Assembly (NCBI RefSeq): GCF_004217175.1
Contig: NZ_SHKI01000004.1
Span: 124,001-188,000 of the forward strand
Reading direction: 5' to 3'
DNA length: 64,000 nucleotides
Source of the DNA: Leucobacter luti
Lineage (GTDB): Bacteria > Actinomycetota > Actinomycetes > Actinomycetales > Microbacteriaceae
The notes beneath the pieces were generated by a model. The model was not told the origin of the DNA and ran no database searches. It saw only the letters and a list, made by a program, of their open reading frames with translations. The position numbers were made by a program, and so were the translations under genes. This document shows positions 23,345-32,350 of the stretch, in pieces. Position 1 is the first letter of the stretch. Each line of letters opens with the position of its first letter.

Positions 23345-25198
23345 CTAGCGCCCGGAGCGCGGCCAGCGCCAACCCCGGCGCGACTCCCCGCCCGGCTCCG
23401 CGTCCTGGCCCAGCTCTCCCGTGTCCTCCCAGGAGTACGCACGAAGCGCCTCGGACTCGGTAATCCCCTCGTCCTCCGCTGCGGCCACGGGGTCCGTCGC
23501 GGGGTCCGTGGCCGCGTCGTCGTCCGGGTCACCGGCCGCGTCTCCGTGCGGTGTCGCGGCGGGGTCCGCGGGGAGTTCGGCGGCCGGCTCCGGGGGCCAC
23601 TCGGGATCGTCCGCGGGCTCGGAGTCACGACCGGACCCCGGATCTGCCGCCGGCCCGGACTCCGGATCCGCCACCAGCTCGGACTCCGGATCCGCCGACA
23701 GGCCGGGCTCCGGCTCGCGCAGGGAGCGTGGGACCTGCGCCGCCGTCAGGTCCACGGTCGCCGCGGCGTCGAGCGGATCGATCCGCTCGGTCGCGAGCGG
23801 ATCGACCTCCCGCGTCGCGTCCGGATCGTTTCCGCGATCGAGCTCGGTCTCCGCAAACGGATCGGCGGCAAACACCCCGGCGCGATCCGTCCCCGCGCCG
23901 TCCCGCGCGGAGCTTCCCGTGCCACGCAGGCGCCGCACGGCCTCGGGCATCGCGTCCGGGAGCGCGCCCCGGAGGCGACTCGCGTCGATCCGGAGCGCGA
24001 CCGTGCCGAGCAGCAGTCCGCCGCCGAGCTCCGCCGCCGCGAGTCCGCCGACCAGCCACGGCGAGGGGCCCGTCTGAGCGAGCCGGTCCGGGCCGATCGC
24101 GCCCGTACTCAGGGCTGTCAGGCCGGCGAGCGCCACCCCGGCGGCTGCCGCCGCGAGCACGGGGATCGTCAGCGCGACCGGCCATGACGAGCGCCGCAGA
24201 TCCGCGTTGCGCCCCAGCAGAACGGCGAGGGCAAGGCCGACGAGCACCACGAGCGCCGGCGCGAGCCCGCCCAGGCTCCCCCAGCCCTGCGGGATTGCCC
24301 CGAACAGCGGCAGCGCCGGGACGGGGCCGAGCAGGGTCTCGAACGGCGTCACCGAGCTCCCGGCGCCGACGGCGAAGCCGGCCCCCGTGAGCCACGCGAT
24401 CGCCCAGAGCAGTGCGACGGGGAGGAGCGCAAGCTGCGTGAGGAAGAGCAGCAGGGATCCGAGCGGGTCGAGCTGCAGGTGCTGCGTGAGCGCGACGATC
24501 TCGCCGTAGCCGCCGAGCAGCGCGACGGTCACCGCCACCGCCGCGAGCAGCACCACCCCCGCGACCGCGGCGCCCGCGAAACGCAGCGCCTCCGCGGCGC
24601 GGAGCGGGAGCGCCGCCGCCCCGGGGATGCTCGCGCGGTCAACCCAGCGCTGCACCTGCCGCACCGCGGCCCCCCACCAGGGGTGCTCGTCACGCGCGGC
24701 GCGAATCAGGAAGGCGAGCGCGGCGGGCGCGGTGTAAACAAGCGCGGCCACCACGGCGACCCCGGCGTCTGGCCGCGTCACGAACGGGCTGGCGATGCCG
24801 GCGAGCACGAGCGCAACGCCGCCGAATCCGAGCAGGCCGCCGAGGAGACCGGCGGCGCCGACCCCGCCGCGCGCACCGAGCCGCCAGCCGGCGCGCGTGG
24901 CCAGCCCAGCCGTGATCAGGGTGATCCCGAGCGGAGCCAGACTCAGTACGAACGAGAGCTGTTCGGGGGCGAGCCCGAACGAGAGCGCGACCTCTGGCGT
25001 GAGGGTGAACGTCAGCGGCGTGAAGTGCGCGAGCGCCCAGGTCCCCGCGGCGCCCGCGAACACCGTTGCGGGCTCAGCACCCAGCCCGAAGGTGATCGTC
25101 CAGAGCAGGAGCGCGGGCACCACCACCACGGCATAGCCCACGGCCGCGGTGGCAGCCGCCTCGATCGCCGCGATCACCGCTGTCACCAAGGATCTCAT
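23345..25198 (-). CDS. DUF6350 polytopic membrane protein (PerM-like position)
   Basis: A 617-residue protein. Residues about 1-410 carry roughly ten hydrophobic helices with few charges; the remaining 200 residues are a hydrophilic acidic tail. In actinobacteria a DUF6350 protein lies just before purN, as with mycobacterial PerM, which has been linked to cell division under stress. Here the thiamine operon has come between it and purN. The tail is low-complexity, rich in D, P, E, A and G, with repeated ADPESE / ADPESG / ADPGSG units. No enzymatic motif is visible. The ATG at 25198 gives a membrane helix from the first residues. Confidence 0.82.
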   Translation of the reverse strand: MRSLVTAVIAAIEAAATAAVGYAVVVVPALLLWTITFGLGAEPATVFAGAAGTWALAHFTPLTFTLTPEVALSFGLAPEQLSFVLSLAPLGITLITAGLATRAGWRLGARGGVGAAGLLGGLLGFGGVALVLAGIASPFVTRPDAGVAVVAALVYTAPAALAFLIRAARDEHPWWGAAVRQVQRWVDRASIPGAAALPLRAAEALRFAGAAVAGVVLLAAVAVTVALLGGYGEIVALTQHLQLDPLGSLLLFLTQLALLPVALLWAIAWLTGAGFAVGAGSSVTPFETLLGPVPALPLFGAIPQGWGSLGGLAPALVVLVGLALAVLLGRNADLRRSSWPVALTIPVLAAAAAGVALAGLTALSTGAIGPDRLAQTGPSPWLVGGLAAAELGGGLLLGTVALRIDASRLRGALPDAMPEAVRRLRGTGSSARDGAGTDRAGVFAADPFAETELDRGNDPDATREVDPLATERIDPLDAAATVDLTAAQVPRSLREPEPGLSADPESELVADPESGPAADPGSGRDSEPADDPEWPPEPAAELPADPAATPHGDAAGDPDDDAATDPATDPVAAAEDEGITESEALRAYSWEDTGELGQDAEPGGESRRGWRWPRSGR

Positions 25199-25291
25199 TG
25201 CCGAAAGCTTACTCTGCGCGTCCTGCGCGCGGGCCCGGCCACGCGGCTGCGGTCCCGATCAGCCACCGCGCCGCGCGGCCTCGCGCGCGGC

Positions 25292-26059
25292 TCAGGCGCC
25301 CGCGTGGATCAGGCCGAGGATCTCGTCGCTCAGTTCCCGGAACTCCGCCGTGCGCTCGGAGGCGAGCGTGCGGGGGCGCGGGATTGGCACGGCGACGATC
25401 CGCTGCACGCGGCCGGGCCGCGGGCTCATCACGACCACCCGGTCGCTCGTGACCACGGCCTCGTCGATGTCGTGCGTCACCAGCAGCACCGTGAGCCGGT
25501 GCTGCTCCCACACCTCAAGCAGCAGCTCCTGCATGGTGCGGCGGGTCAGCGCGTCAAGCGCGCCAAACGGCTCGTCCATGAGCAGCACGTCGGGGCCATA
25601 GCTCAGCGAGCGCGCGAGCGCGGCGCGCTGCTGCATGCCGCCGGACAGCTGCGCCGGGTGGGAGGATTCGAAGCCGTCGAGCCCCACGAGCCCGATGAAC
25701 TCTCGCGCGCGATCCGCCCGATCCGCGCGCGACAGCCCCGGTTCGCCGCGGAGGGCGAACTCGACGTTCTGCTGCACCGTGAGCCACGGCATCAGCGTCG
25801 CCTGCTGGAAGACGACGCCGCGATCCCGCCCGGGGCCGGTGATCGGCACCCCGGCCGCCTCGAGCGTGCCGGAGGTCGGATCGTCGAGCCCGGCGATCAG
25901 TGACAGCAGCGTCGACTTGCCGCAGCCGGAAGCACCGACGATTGAGACGAACTCGTTCTCGCCGACCTCAAGGTCGACCCCGTCGAGCGCCGTCACGTCG
26001 CCGAAGCGCTTCGTGAGACCCGCGACGCGGATCCGTGGTGGCGTCTGTGTGGCGGTCAC
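25292..26059 (-). CDS. ABC transporter ATP-binding protein, nitrate/sulfonate/taurine type
   Basis: A 255-residue ATPase: Walker A GASGCGKSTLL, Q-loop VFQQATLMPWLTV, signature LSGGMQQRAALARSL, Walker B VLLMDEPFGALDALTR and switch His in LLVTHDIDEAV. The MPWLTV Q-loop and DALTR are typical of the Ssu/Tau/Nrt group. The GTG start overlaps the permease stop as GTGA. Together with the next two genes upstream it forms a complete importer. The ligand could be a sulfonate, a pyrimidine thiamine precursor or a similar small molecule, and cannot be told from this subunit. Confidence 0.93.
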   Translation of the reverse strand: MTATQTPPRIRVAGLTKRFGDVTALDGVDLEVGENEFVSIVGASGCGKSTLLSLIAGLDDPTSGTLEAAGVPITGPGRDRGVVFQQATLMPWLTVQQNVEFALRGEPGLSRADRADRAREFIGLVGLDGFESSHPAQLSGGMQQRAALARSLSYGPDVLLMDEPFGALDALTRRTMQELLLEVWEQHRLTVLLVTHDIDEAVVTSDRVVVMSPRPGRVQRIVAVPIPRPRTLASERTAEFRELSDEILGLIHAGA

Positions 26060-26877
26060 GCGCGACCCTCCTGGTAGGCGAACATGCGACGGCCGGCCGC
26101 GCGCATGAGCTGGTCAAGGATGAGGCCGAGCATGCCGAGCACGAACACGTACCCGATAATGAGGTCGGTCTCGAAGAACCGCTGCGCCACGGTGATTCTG
26201 AACCCCATGCCGCTCGACGCGGCAACGAGCTCGGCGACCACGAGCCAGGTCCAGGCCCAGCCGAGCGTGATCCGCAGCGCGTCCCAGATGCGTGGCAGCG
26301 CGGCGGGCACCACGATCCGGGTGAGCAGCTGCGCCCAGCTCAGGCCGAGGGTTTCCCCGAGGCGCACGAGCGTGCGCGGGGTGCGGCGCACCGCGTCCGC
26401 GACCATGAGCACCTGCTGGAAGAACGTGCCCATCCAGATGATCAGGAACTTCTGGCTCTCGTCGATCCCCACCCACACGATCGTGAGCGGTACGAACGCC
26501 ACCACCGGCATGTACCGGATGAAGTCCATGAGCGGCTCGAGCGCCGCTTCGATCCGCGCGTTGACCCCCATGAGCGTGCCGATCGGCACCGCCATCACGG
26601 TCGCCAGCGAGAAGCCCACGAGGATCCTGAACGAGCTCACGCCGATGTCGGCCCAGAGCTCACCGCTGGCGGCCTGCTCGGCGAGCGCCCCCAGCACCGC
26701 CCCGGGCCCGGGCAGAAACATCGGGTCGACGAGGCCGGTGGCGCTCACGAGCCACCACACGGCGATGAGCACCACGAAGGTCGCCACGGCGGTGCCGACG
26801 TAGGCGGGGCGCGAGAGTCGGTCGCCGATCCGCAGCCGCCTGCGGGGCCGCGTCGCCACGGGTGAAGGAGAGGTCAC
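26056..26877 (-). CDS. ABC transporter permease, nitrate/sulfonate/taurine type
   Basis: A 273-residue inner-membrane protein with about six helices and one MetI-like domain. The N terminus is cytoplasmic and basic (TRPRRRLRIGDRLSR). FLPGPGAVLGALAE is the family-typical segment after the first helix. The EAA loop for ATPase contact reads LGETLGLSWAQLLTRIVVPAALPRI. The GTG at 26877 lies 17 bases after the binding-protein stop. Confidence 0.92.
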   Translation of the reverse strand: MTSPSPVATRPRRRLRIGDRLSRPAYVGTAVATFVVLIAVWWLVSATGLVDPMFLPGPGAVLGALAEQAASGELWADIGVSSFRILVGFSLATVMAVPIGTLMGVNARIEAALEPLMDFIRYMPVVAFVPLTIVWVGIDESQKFLIIWMGTFFQQVLMVADAVRRTPRTLVRLGETLGLSWAQLLTRIVVPAALPRIWDALRITLGWAWTWLVVAELVAASSGMGFRITVAQRFFETDLIIGYVFVLGMLGLILDQLMRAAGRRMFAYQEGRA

Positions 26878-26894
26878 TGGTTCGAGGCTCGCGC

Positions 26895-27902
26895 TTATTC
26901 GCCGAGGAACTCGGCGCGGACGGCCGTCTTCGCGTCCACCGGGGCCTCGAGCAGGCCGATCCGCTCAGACACCGTGATCAGTGCGGGGAGCGTCTCGGTG
27001 AGGTAGGTGCCGGTCAGCAGCTCACGGTTCTCGGCGAGCGAGTAGTAGTGCACGCCGTCGAAGGCGGTCTCGAGGTCGGCAACGTCCGACCCCACACCCG
27101 TCGCGATGATCTCGCGCGCCTCCGCGGTGTGATCCGCGGTGAACGTCACGGCATCGTCCCAGGCGCCGAGCACCTCGCGCACCTCGTCCGGGCGCTCATC
27201 GAGCACCTCGTTGCGGACCACGAGCACGTCGGTGATGAGACCGGGGAACTCGCCCGCGGTGACCAGCGCACTCACGCCGGCGTCGGCGCCCAGCGCCTCG
27301 CTCACGTAGGGCTCGTAGGTGACGCCGGCGTCGACCCGCCCGGCGAGCAGCATCGGCGCGACCTTGTCGGCGGACGCCTCAACCACCTCAACGTCGTCGA
27401 AGCTCATGCCCGCGGCGTCGAGCGCCTCGGCGAGCAGAATCTCGCTCGTCGCCCCGCGCTCGAACGCGACCTTCTTCCCGGCGAGATCCGTCACCTCACT
27501 CACACCGGGGCCGCTCAGGATCGCGTCGGCCTCCGTCGCAGAGTCGAGCATCAGCACGATCGATACGTCGAGCCCCTGCTCGATGAACTGCAGCGCGGCC
27601 TGCGCGCCCACGTTTGCCATGTCGAGGCGGTTCGCGGCGAGCGCCGCGTTCACGTCGGCATCCGCGTTGAAGCTCGACAGCGCGACGTCGACGCCGCGGT
27701 CGGTGAAGAATCCCTGGTCCTCGGCCACATACCACTGGCCGTAGCCGAGCCACGGCTGCGTGCCCATACGGATCGCCTCGCCCGAGGCGGCGGCCTCCCC
27801 GTCGGAGTCGGCGGGCTGTGCCGCGCACCCGGCGAGGCCGAGCGCGAGCGCGGCGGTCGCCGCGGCGGTGACAGCGAGCGAACGGAGAATACGACGGGTC
27901 AC
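26895..27902 (-). CDS. ABC transporter substrate-binding lipoprotein (SsuA/NMT1-like)
   Basis: A 335-residue exported lipoprotein with lipobox LGLAGC near residue 26. The mature protein shows MGTQPWLGYGQWYVAEDQGFFTDRGVDVAL, ANRLDMANVGAQAALQFIEQG, LAGKKVAFERGATSEILLAEAL and RVDAGVTYEPYVSEAL, matching the taurine / sulfonate / nitrate / pyrimidine-precursor binding family. I prefer the GTG at 27902, with AAAGGA at good spacing, over a longer frame start at 27935. It is the first gene of the importer operon. Confidence 0.92.
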   Translation of the reverse strand: MTRRILRSLAVTAAATAALALGLAGCAAQPADSDGEAAASGEAIRMGTQPWLGYGQWYVAEDQGFFTDRGVDVALSSFNADADVNAALAANRLDMANVGAQAALQFIEQGLDVSIVLMLDSATEADAILSGPGVSEVTDLAGKKVAFERGATSEILLAEALDAAGMSFDDVEVVEASADKVAPMLLAGRVDAGVTYEPYVSEALGADAGVSALVTAGEFPGLITDVLVVRNEVLDERPDEVREVLGAWDDAVTFTADHTAEAREIIATGVGSDVADLETAFDGVHYYSLAENRELLTGTYLTETLPALITVSERIGLLEAPVDAKTAVRAEFLGE

Positions 27903-27959
27903 GGCGGTCCTTTCGAAGCGGGTGCCGGCGCGCATTCGCGACGGCGCAACCTGGCTATT

Positions 27960-28799
27960 CTATGCGAGACCGGGCCGCTGGCTCGCCGCAGCCTGGTGCT
28001 CGGACTCGCCTCGTCGGGCCGCCGCCGCGGGGCCGGCCTCGCGCAGCAGCGCGGCCGCGTGGGTGCGGCTCTCCGCGCCGAGCTTTGCCAGGATGCTCGA
28101 CACGTGCGTTTTCACCGTGGGAATCGCGATCCCGAGCCGCGCCGCGATCCGCGAGTTCGACTCCCCTGCGGCGAGCGCCGCCAGCACGTCGTGCTCCCTG
28201 CCGGTGAGGAATTCGAACCCGCTCGCCCCGGTTGGCGCGGCGGCGGGCTCCGCTTCGGCGGCGCTCGCACTCGCGAGCGCCGCGAGCGCGCGGCGGGTCA
28301 CTCGCGGATCGAGCGCGCCCTCGCCGGCCGCCACCCGGCGCACCGCGTCGGCGAGCGGGGCCGCCTCCGTGGTCTTCAGCAGGAACCCGGCCGCGCCCGC
28401 GCGAATCGCGGCGAACACGAGTTCGTCCTCGTCGAAGCTCGTCAGCACGAGCACGTCGGCGGTGCCCTCGGTGACGATCTGCCGCGTGGCCGCGATCCCG
28501 TCGGTGCCGGGCATGCGGAGGTCCATCAGCACCACGTCGGGCGTGAGGGCCCGCGCGTTGCCCACCGCGGCGGCGCCGTCCGCTGCCTCCCCCACCACCA
28601 CGATTCCGTGCCGCTCGAGAATCATGCGCAGGCCCTCCCGGATCATCGCGTGGTCGTCAGCGATCAGCACGGTGGGCGCCGGTGCTGCGACGCCCACACC
28701 GGCGGCTTCCTCGGCGTCTGTGCCCGCGGCAGGCGGGAGGTTCGGGGTGGCGCCAGCGACGGCGTTGGACCGCTCCGCGCCCCCGTCACGCACGCTCAT
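27960..28799 (-). CDS. LuxR/NarL family response regulator
   Basis: A 279-residue regulator. After a 40-residue alanine-rich N-terminal extension comes a receiver domain: VLIADDHAMIREGL, phospho-acceptor Asp in DVVLMDLRMPGTDG, VLVLTSFDEDEL and GFLLKTT. The C-terminal HTH reads LTGREHDVLAALAAGESNSRIAARLGIAIPTVKTHVSSILAKLG. The start at 28799 overlaps the kinase gene by 14 bases. It lies upstream of the ABC importer in the same orientation, so the importer may be one of its targets. Confidence 0.93.
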   Translation of the reverse strand: MSVRDGGAERSNAVAGATPNLPPAAGTDAEEAAGVGVAAPAPTVLIADDHAMIREGLRMILERHGIVVVGEAADGAAAVGNARALTPDVVLMDLRMPGTDGIAATRQIVTEGTADVLVLTSFDEDELVFAAIRAGAAGFLLKTTEAAPLADAVRRVAAGEGALDPRVTRRALAALASASAAEAEPAAAPTGASGFEFLTGREHDVLAALAAGESNSRIAARLGIAIPTVKTHVSSILAKLGAESRTHAAALLREAGPAAAARRGESEHQAAASQRPGLA

Positions 28800-30093
28800 C
28801 ACCCAGCACCGCTCCGCGCCCCGCCGGCCGGCACCCGCCGGGCTCTGATTCGGGCAGCGGCAGCCACGCGACGACCTCCCAGGCCGACCCCACCGGGCCG
28901 GCGCGAAACCGCCCACCAATTGCCCCGACGCCCTCGGCGAGGCCGCGCAGGCCGAGTCCGTTGCCGCGCAGGCCCGCGTCGTCGAGGGCGCGGCCGCCAC
29001 GGGACACCACGCGCACGTGGACACCGCCGCCGCGCAGCGCGACGTGCACCGCGACGGTGGCCCCGGAGTCGTGCTTCGCGCTGTTCGCCAGGCCCTCCTG
29101 CACGATCCGGCCAACGCGCTGATCCACGGCGGCCGGTAGCGCCGAGCTGACGCCGTCGTGCAGTTCAACACTGAGGCCGGAGCGTCGCGCCTCAGCGACC
29201 AGCCCGGGAAGCTGCGCGCGGCCGAGCGGTGCCGCGGCTGGGGCGGCCGGGTCGTCGCGGAGCACGGCGATCATGGTGCGCAGGGCCTCATGTGCCTGCA
29301 GACTCGAGTCGCGCACGGCCCGCAGTGCCGAGCGCTCGGGGTGTGCGTCCTCGGCGCGGGTCGCGGGTGCGGGTGCGGCGGCACTGGCCGCCGCGCTGGG
29401 GTGCGCTGGCCCGTGCAGGCTCAGCGCTGCTTCGCTGCGGATCGCGACCGCAGCGACGTGCCCGGCCACGATGTCGTGCAGCTCGCTCGCCATGCGCTCG
29501 CGCTCGTCTCGCACCGCGGCGGCGCGATCGAGCTCCGTGAGCCGCGCAAGGTCGGTCGCGCGCTGCCGGTACAGGGCGACGAGCTCGCGGGACTGCGCCA
29601 CCGAGTTCGCGTACCAGTAGGTGGTGCCAAACAGCGCGCCAAGCTGCAGCGCGATCAGCACCGTGAGCTGCACGTCGCCCAGCAGCGCCTGGATTGACAG
29701 CGCCACGGCCACGAGCACCGCGATCCCCCAGCTCAGCACGGCGGCGCGCTGTCGCTGTGCGAGGCGCAGGATCACCGCGTGCAGCAGTTCGAGCACCACG
29801 AGCAGCGGGACGAGTCCCCCCACGGTGAGCGCATCGGCGAGAAAGATCCCAGCGGCGAGCCCGAGCCCGAGCCGCGGTGCGCGCCGCCGCAGCAGCACGG
29901 TCGCCGCGGCGGGGAGCGCGGTGACCAGCGAGGCCCAGCGCGATGCCGGGGGCTCGGGCAGCAGCGAGAGGTCGCGCCACAGCCCGCCAAAGCCAAGCGC
30001 GGCGAGCACAATCGCGAGCACTGCGTACAGCGCCGCGATCTGCCACGGCGCGATGCGACGCCGGCGCGGCAGCCCTCCCTCGTCCCCGTCCAT
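28786..30093 (-). CDS. NarL-type sensor histidine kinase
   Basis: A 435-residue membrane kinase. About six N-terminal helices span residues 18-160 with little extracytoplasmic sequence, then a coiled segment and the HisKA_3 box ERERMASELHDIVAGHVAAV with the phosphorylated His. ATPase motifs are RIVQEGLANSAKHDSGA (N box) and GNGLGLRGLAEGVGAIGG (G box). An insertion of about 30 alanine/proline-rich residues lies between the H box and the next helix. The ATG at 30093 has AGGA at good spacing. It is coupled to the response regulator. Confidence 0.93.
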   Translation of the reverse strand: MDGDEGGLPRRRRIAPWQIAALYAVLAIVLAALGFGGLWRDLSLLPEPPASRWASLVTALPAAATVLLRRRAPRLGLGLAAGIFLADALTVGGLVPLLVVLELLHAVILRLAQRQRAAVLSWGIAVLVAVALSIQALLGDVQLTVLIALQLGALFGTTYWYANSVAQSRELVALYRQRATDLARLTELDRAAAVRDERERMASELHDIVAGHVAAVAIRSEAALSLHGPAHPSAAASAAAPAPATRAEDAHPERSALRAVRDSSLQAHEALRTMIAVLRDDPAAPAAAPLGRAQLPGLVAEARRSGLSVELHDGVSSALPAAVDQRVGRIVQEGLANSAKHDSGATVAVHVALRGGGVHVRVVSRGGRALDDAGLRGNGLGLRGLAEGVGAIGGRFRAGPVGSAWEVVAWLPLPESEPGGCRPAGRGAVLGDERA

Positions 30094-30201
30094 GCGTCCT
30101 ATCAAAACAGGAATTTGCCCGCACCGCCTCCGACCAAAGAACGATGCCGCCTCAGCCATCGTCCCGATGCGCGGGCCGCGCACTCGCCCGAGGCTTGCAC
30201 C

Positions 30202-30954
30202 ATGGACATGCTCACCTCGCTGCCGCTCCCCGCGGCACTCGCGATCCTCGCCCTCGTCGACGGGCTCAGCATCGGCACGCTCGTCATCCCGTTGTTTCTG
30301 ATCATCGCCCCGGGGCGGCCGCGCACGGGGCGAGTCGCGCTCTACCTCGCCACGATCACGGCGTTCTACTTCGCGATCGGGGTGCTCTTCACGCTGGGGC
30401 TCGTCAGCGTGATCGACGTCGCGCGCGGGCTCGTGGACAGCACCGCCGGGCAGACACTGCTGTTGGTGGCCGGGCTCGCCCTGCTGATCGGCGGGATCGC
30501 GATCGGGGTGGCCGATTCCCGCCGCCGCACGGAGTCGGGCGGCGCGCTCCCCACCAGCGGGCGGCTGGTCACGTGGCGCGGGCGGCTGCTCGACGAGCGC
30601 GCCACGGGCGGCGCCGTGATGGGGGTCGCGATCGCCGCGGGTGTGATCGAGATCGCGGGGATGCTCCCCTACCTGCTCGGCATGACGATGCTCGCGGGCG
30701 CCCAGATTGAACAGGGTGGGCGCATCGCGCTGCTCGCGGGGTACTGCCTCGTGATGATCGTGCCCGCGCTCGCGCTACTCGGGGCGCGCGTCGTCGCGGC
30801 CCGAGCGGTCGAGGCGCCGCTGCGGCGCTTCAGCGGGTGGCTGCAGCGCACCGGGCCCGAGAACACCGCGTGGCTGCTCGGCATCGTCGGCTTCCTGCTC
30901 GCGCGGATGGCGGCCACCAACCTCGGCGTCGAGCTCCCGCTCGTGGGCGCGTAG
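30202..30954 (+). CDS. GAP-family (Sap-like) membrane protein
   Basis: A 250-residue protein with six predicted helices: LAILALVDGLSIGTLVIPLFLI, VALYLATITAFYFAIGVLFTLG, TLLLVAGLALLIGGIAIG, and three after residue 130. It resembles the GAP / sulfolipid-1-addressing (Sap) family linked to lipid or glycopeptidolipid export in mycobacteria and related to LysE-like exporters. The gene is divergent from the histidine kinase gene, 108 bases apart. The substrate here is unknown. Confidence 0.78.
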   Translation: MDMLTSLPLPAALAILALVDGLSIGTLVIPLFLIIAPGRPRTGRVALYLATITAFYFAIGVLFTLGLVSVIDVARGLVDSTAGQTLLLVAGLALLIGGIAIGVADSRRRTESGGALPTSGRLVTWRGRLLDERATGGAVMGVAIAAGVIEIAGMLPYLLGMTMLAGAQIEQGGRIALLAGYCLVMIVPALALLGARVVAARAVEAPLRRFSGWLQRTGPENTAWLLGIVGFLLARMAATNLGVELPLVGA

Positions 30955-31023
30955 CCCCGCTCATTCCGCACACGCGGCGATGCGCGGGACTGGCGGGGCA
31001 CCGCGGCCGGGCCGCGCCCGGCG

Positions 31024-32070
31024 CTACCAGGCCGCGGCGACCGCCCGGTGCGCTTCGAACAGCGGCACCGTGGTGCCCTCGGGCGCGCGGCCGAAGCCAC
31101 ACTCGGTTGCCACGCCAAACTCCCGCGTCACGTGCTCGCGCGCGGCCGCGATCCGGCGCTCTGCACCCGTCGCGCCGTCCTCGCGGTGCACCAGACCGAG
31201 GTACAGCTCGGTCTCTTCGGGCAGCGCGAGCTCAGCGAGCGGGGCGTAGTACGCCGCGTCGTCGCGTTCGATCGGGACCGGCAGGTGCAGCCAGGTGAGC
31301 GGGCGCTGAGCTGCCGCGGCAACGAGGTTTGCGAAGCGGGTGAGGTGTGCCGTGTCGCTCGGCTCGACGAAGTGCCGCTCGGCAACGTCGCCGTAGCAGA
31401 GGTGCACCCCCACCTCGACGGCCGCGGGCACGCGGTCGATCTGGCGGGCGAGGCGCTCGCTGGTGCCCGCCCACGCATCGTCGAACCACTCGTAGCGGGT
31501 GCCGGCGTAGCTGGTCTGCTCGAGGATCGCGAACTCGAGCGCCGCGTCCCACTGGATCGCGAGCTCGGCGTGCGGGATCGCGGCGAGGATCTGGTCGAGC
31601 TCTGCGGCGAGCGCGGCCTCGTACACGGGCTCGAACGCCGCGCGATCCTCGGCCCGCACGAAGCTGCCGATCACACCGAGCGGCGTGGGGAGCGCCACCT
31701 GGAACCGGGTTCCCGCGGGAATCACGCCCTCGCGCTTGAGCGCCGCGAACGTCTCCCACGATTCGAGCGCCGCCTCCGCGTAGCCGAGCGGGGCGAGCAC
31801 GAGCGAGGCCGGATCGGTGCCCTCGGCGATGCGCACGGGACGCAGGTCGAGCATGCGCAGCGGGATCGGGGTGTCGCCCACCTGCTCGATCCCCTCGCTC
31901 TGCGCGAGCCGGCCCGGCTGGAACGCGATCCAGTGGAAGCGCTCCCCCACCTCGCCGTCGGGGATCCGCTTCAGGTGGCCGCCGAGCTCGGCCGCGGCCG
32001 TGCGCATCGTGGTCTCGGCGTCATCGAAGTTGATGCTGCCCACGAGGTGGGCTCCCTGCGGCTGAGTCAT
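31024..32070 (-). CDS. MetE-like (cobalamin-independent methionine synthase fold) protein
   Basis: A 348-residue single-barrel protein similar to the C-terminal half of MetE. It has LVGSINFDDAE at the start, then a candidate zinc site from VHLCYGD (His and Cys), a Glu in the middle and ATECGFGR (Cys) near the end, in family order. It lacks the N-terminal half of full MetE, so it is probably a methyltransferase with another donor or acceptor, not housekeeping MetE. No methionine gene is adjacent. The ATG at 32070 is used. The gene stands alone between the GAP protein and sucD. Confidence 0.75.
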   Translation of the reverse strand: MTQPQGAHLVGSINFDDAETTMRTAAAELGGHLKRIPDGEVGERFHWIAFQPGRLAQSEGIEQVGDTPIPLRMLDLRPVRIAEGTDPASLVLAPLGYAEAALESWETFAALKREGVIPAGTRFQVALPTPLGVIGSFVRAEDRAAFEPVYEAALAAELDQILAAIPHAELAIQWDAALEFAILEQTSYAGTRYEWFDDAWAGTSERLARQIDRVPAAVEVGVHLCYGDVAERHFVEPSDTAHLTRFANLVAAAAQRPLTWLHLPVPIERDDAAYYAPLAELALPEETELYLGLVHREDGATGAERRIAAAREHVTREFGVATECGFGRAPEGTTVPLFEAHRAVAAAW

Positions 32071-32188
32071 AGCGTGTGCGCTCCCTGCGGTGTGGTGGCC
32101 TGGCTGCCGCGAACCGGCATCTGGTCAAGTATCGCCCACCGCGGGGCGGCCGGACGCGCGTGTGTCGGTGCGTGACGCGCGAATTCGT

Positions 32189-32254
32189 GCAGGAGATCCG
32201 AACTCAGGCGGACGCGCTCGCCGCGTTTCGCCCGCCTGAGTTCGGATCTCCTGC
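32189..32254. repeat. Long perfect inverted repeat in the spacer between the MetE-like gene and sucD
   Basis: A perfect 23-bp inverted repeat (32189-32211 with 32232-32254) around a 20-base loop. The pairing continues outward with two mismatches for about 12 more bases. It is centred in a 280-base intergenic region and not attached to either stop codon. It contains GATCCGAAC, related to the GATCCGACC of the element near 50.3 kb. Confidence 0.85.
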
Positions 32255-32300
32255 GCGAGTTCGGGGCGGGGCTCCGCGCGAGCGCGCAGACGCTGAAACG

Positions 32301-32338
32301 CACCAGGCCCGCCCGGCGGGTGCCGGACGGGCCTGGTG
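32301..32338 (-). terminator. Terminator hairpin after sucD
   Basis: A perfect 11-bp stem (32301-32311 with 32328-32338) begins 12 bases after the sucD stop on the minus strand. It is GC-rich, with a CGTTTCAG tail on the transcribed side. Confidence 0.75.
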
Positions 32339-32350
32339 TGCAGTGAGCGG

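Noticed and set aside
26862..29150. A long plus-strand open frame opposite the ABC importer and response regulator
   Set aside because: It is antisense to three well-supported genes and shows only arginine/glycine/glutamate-rich composition with no domain.
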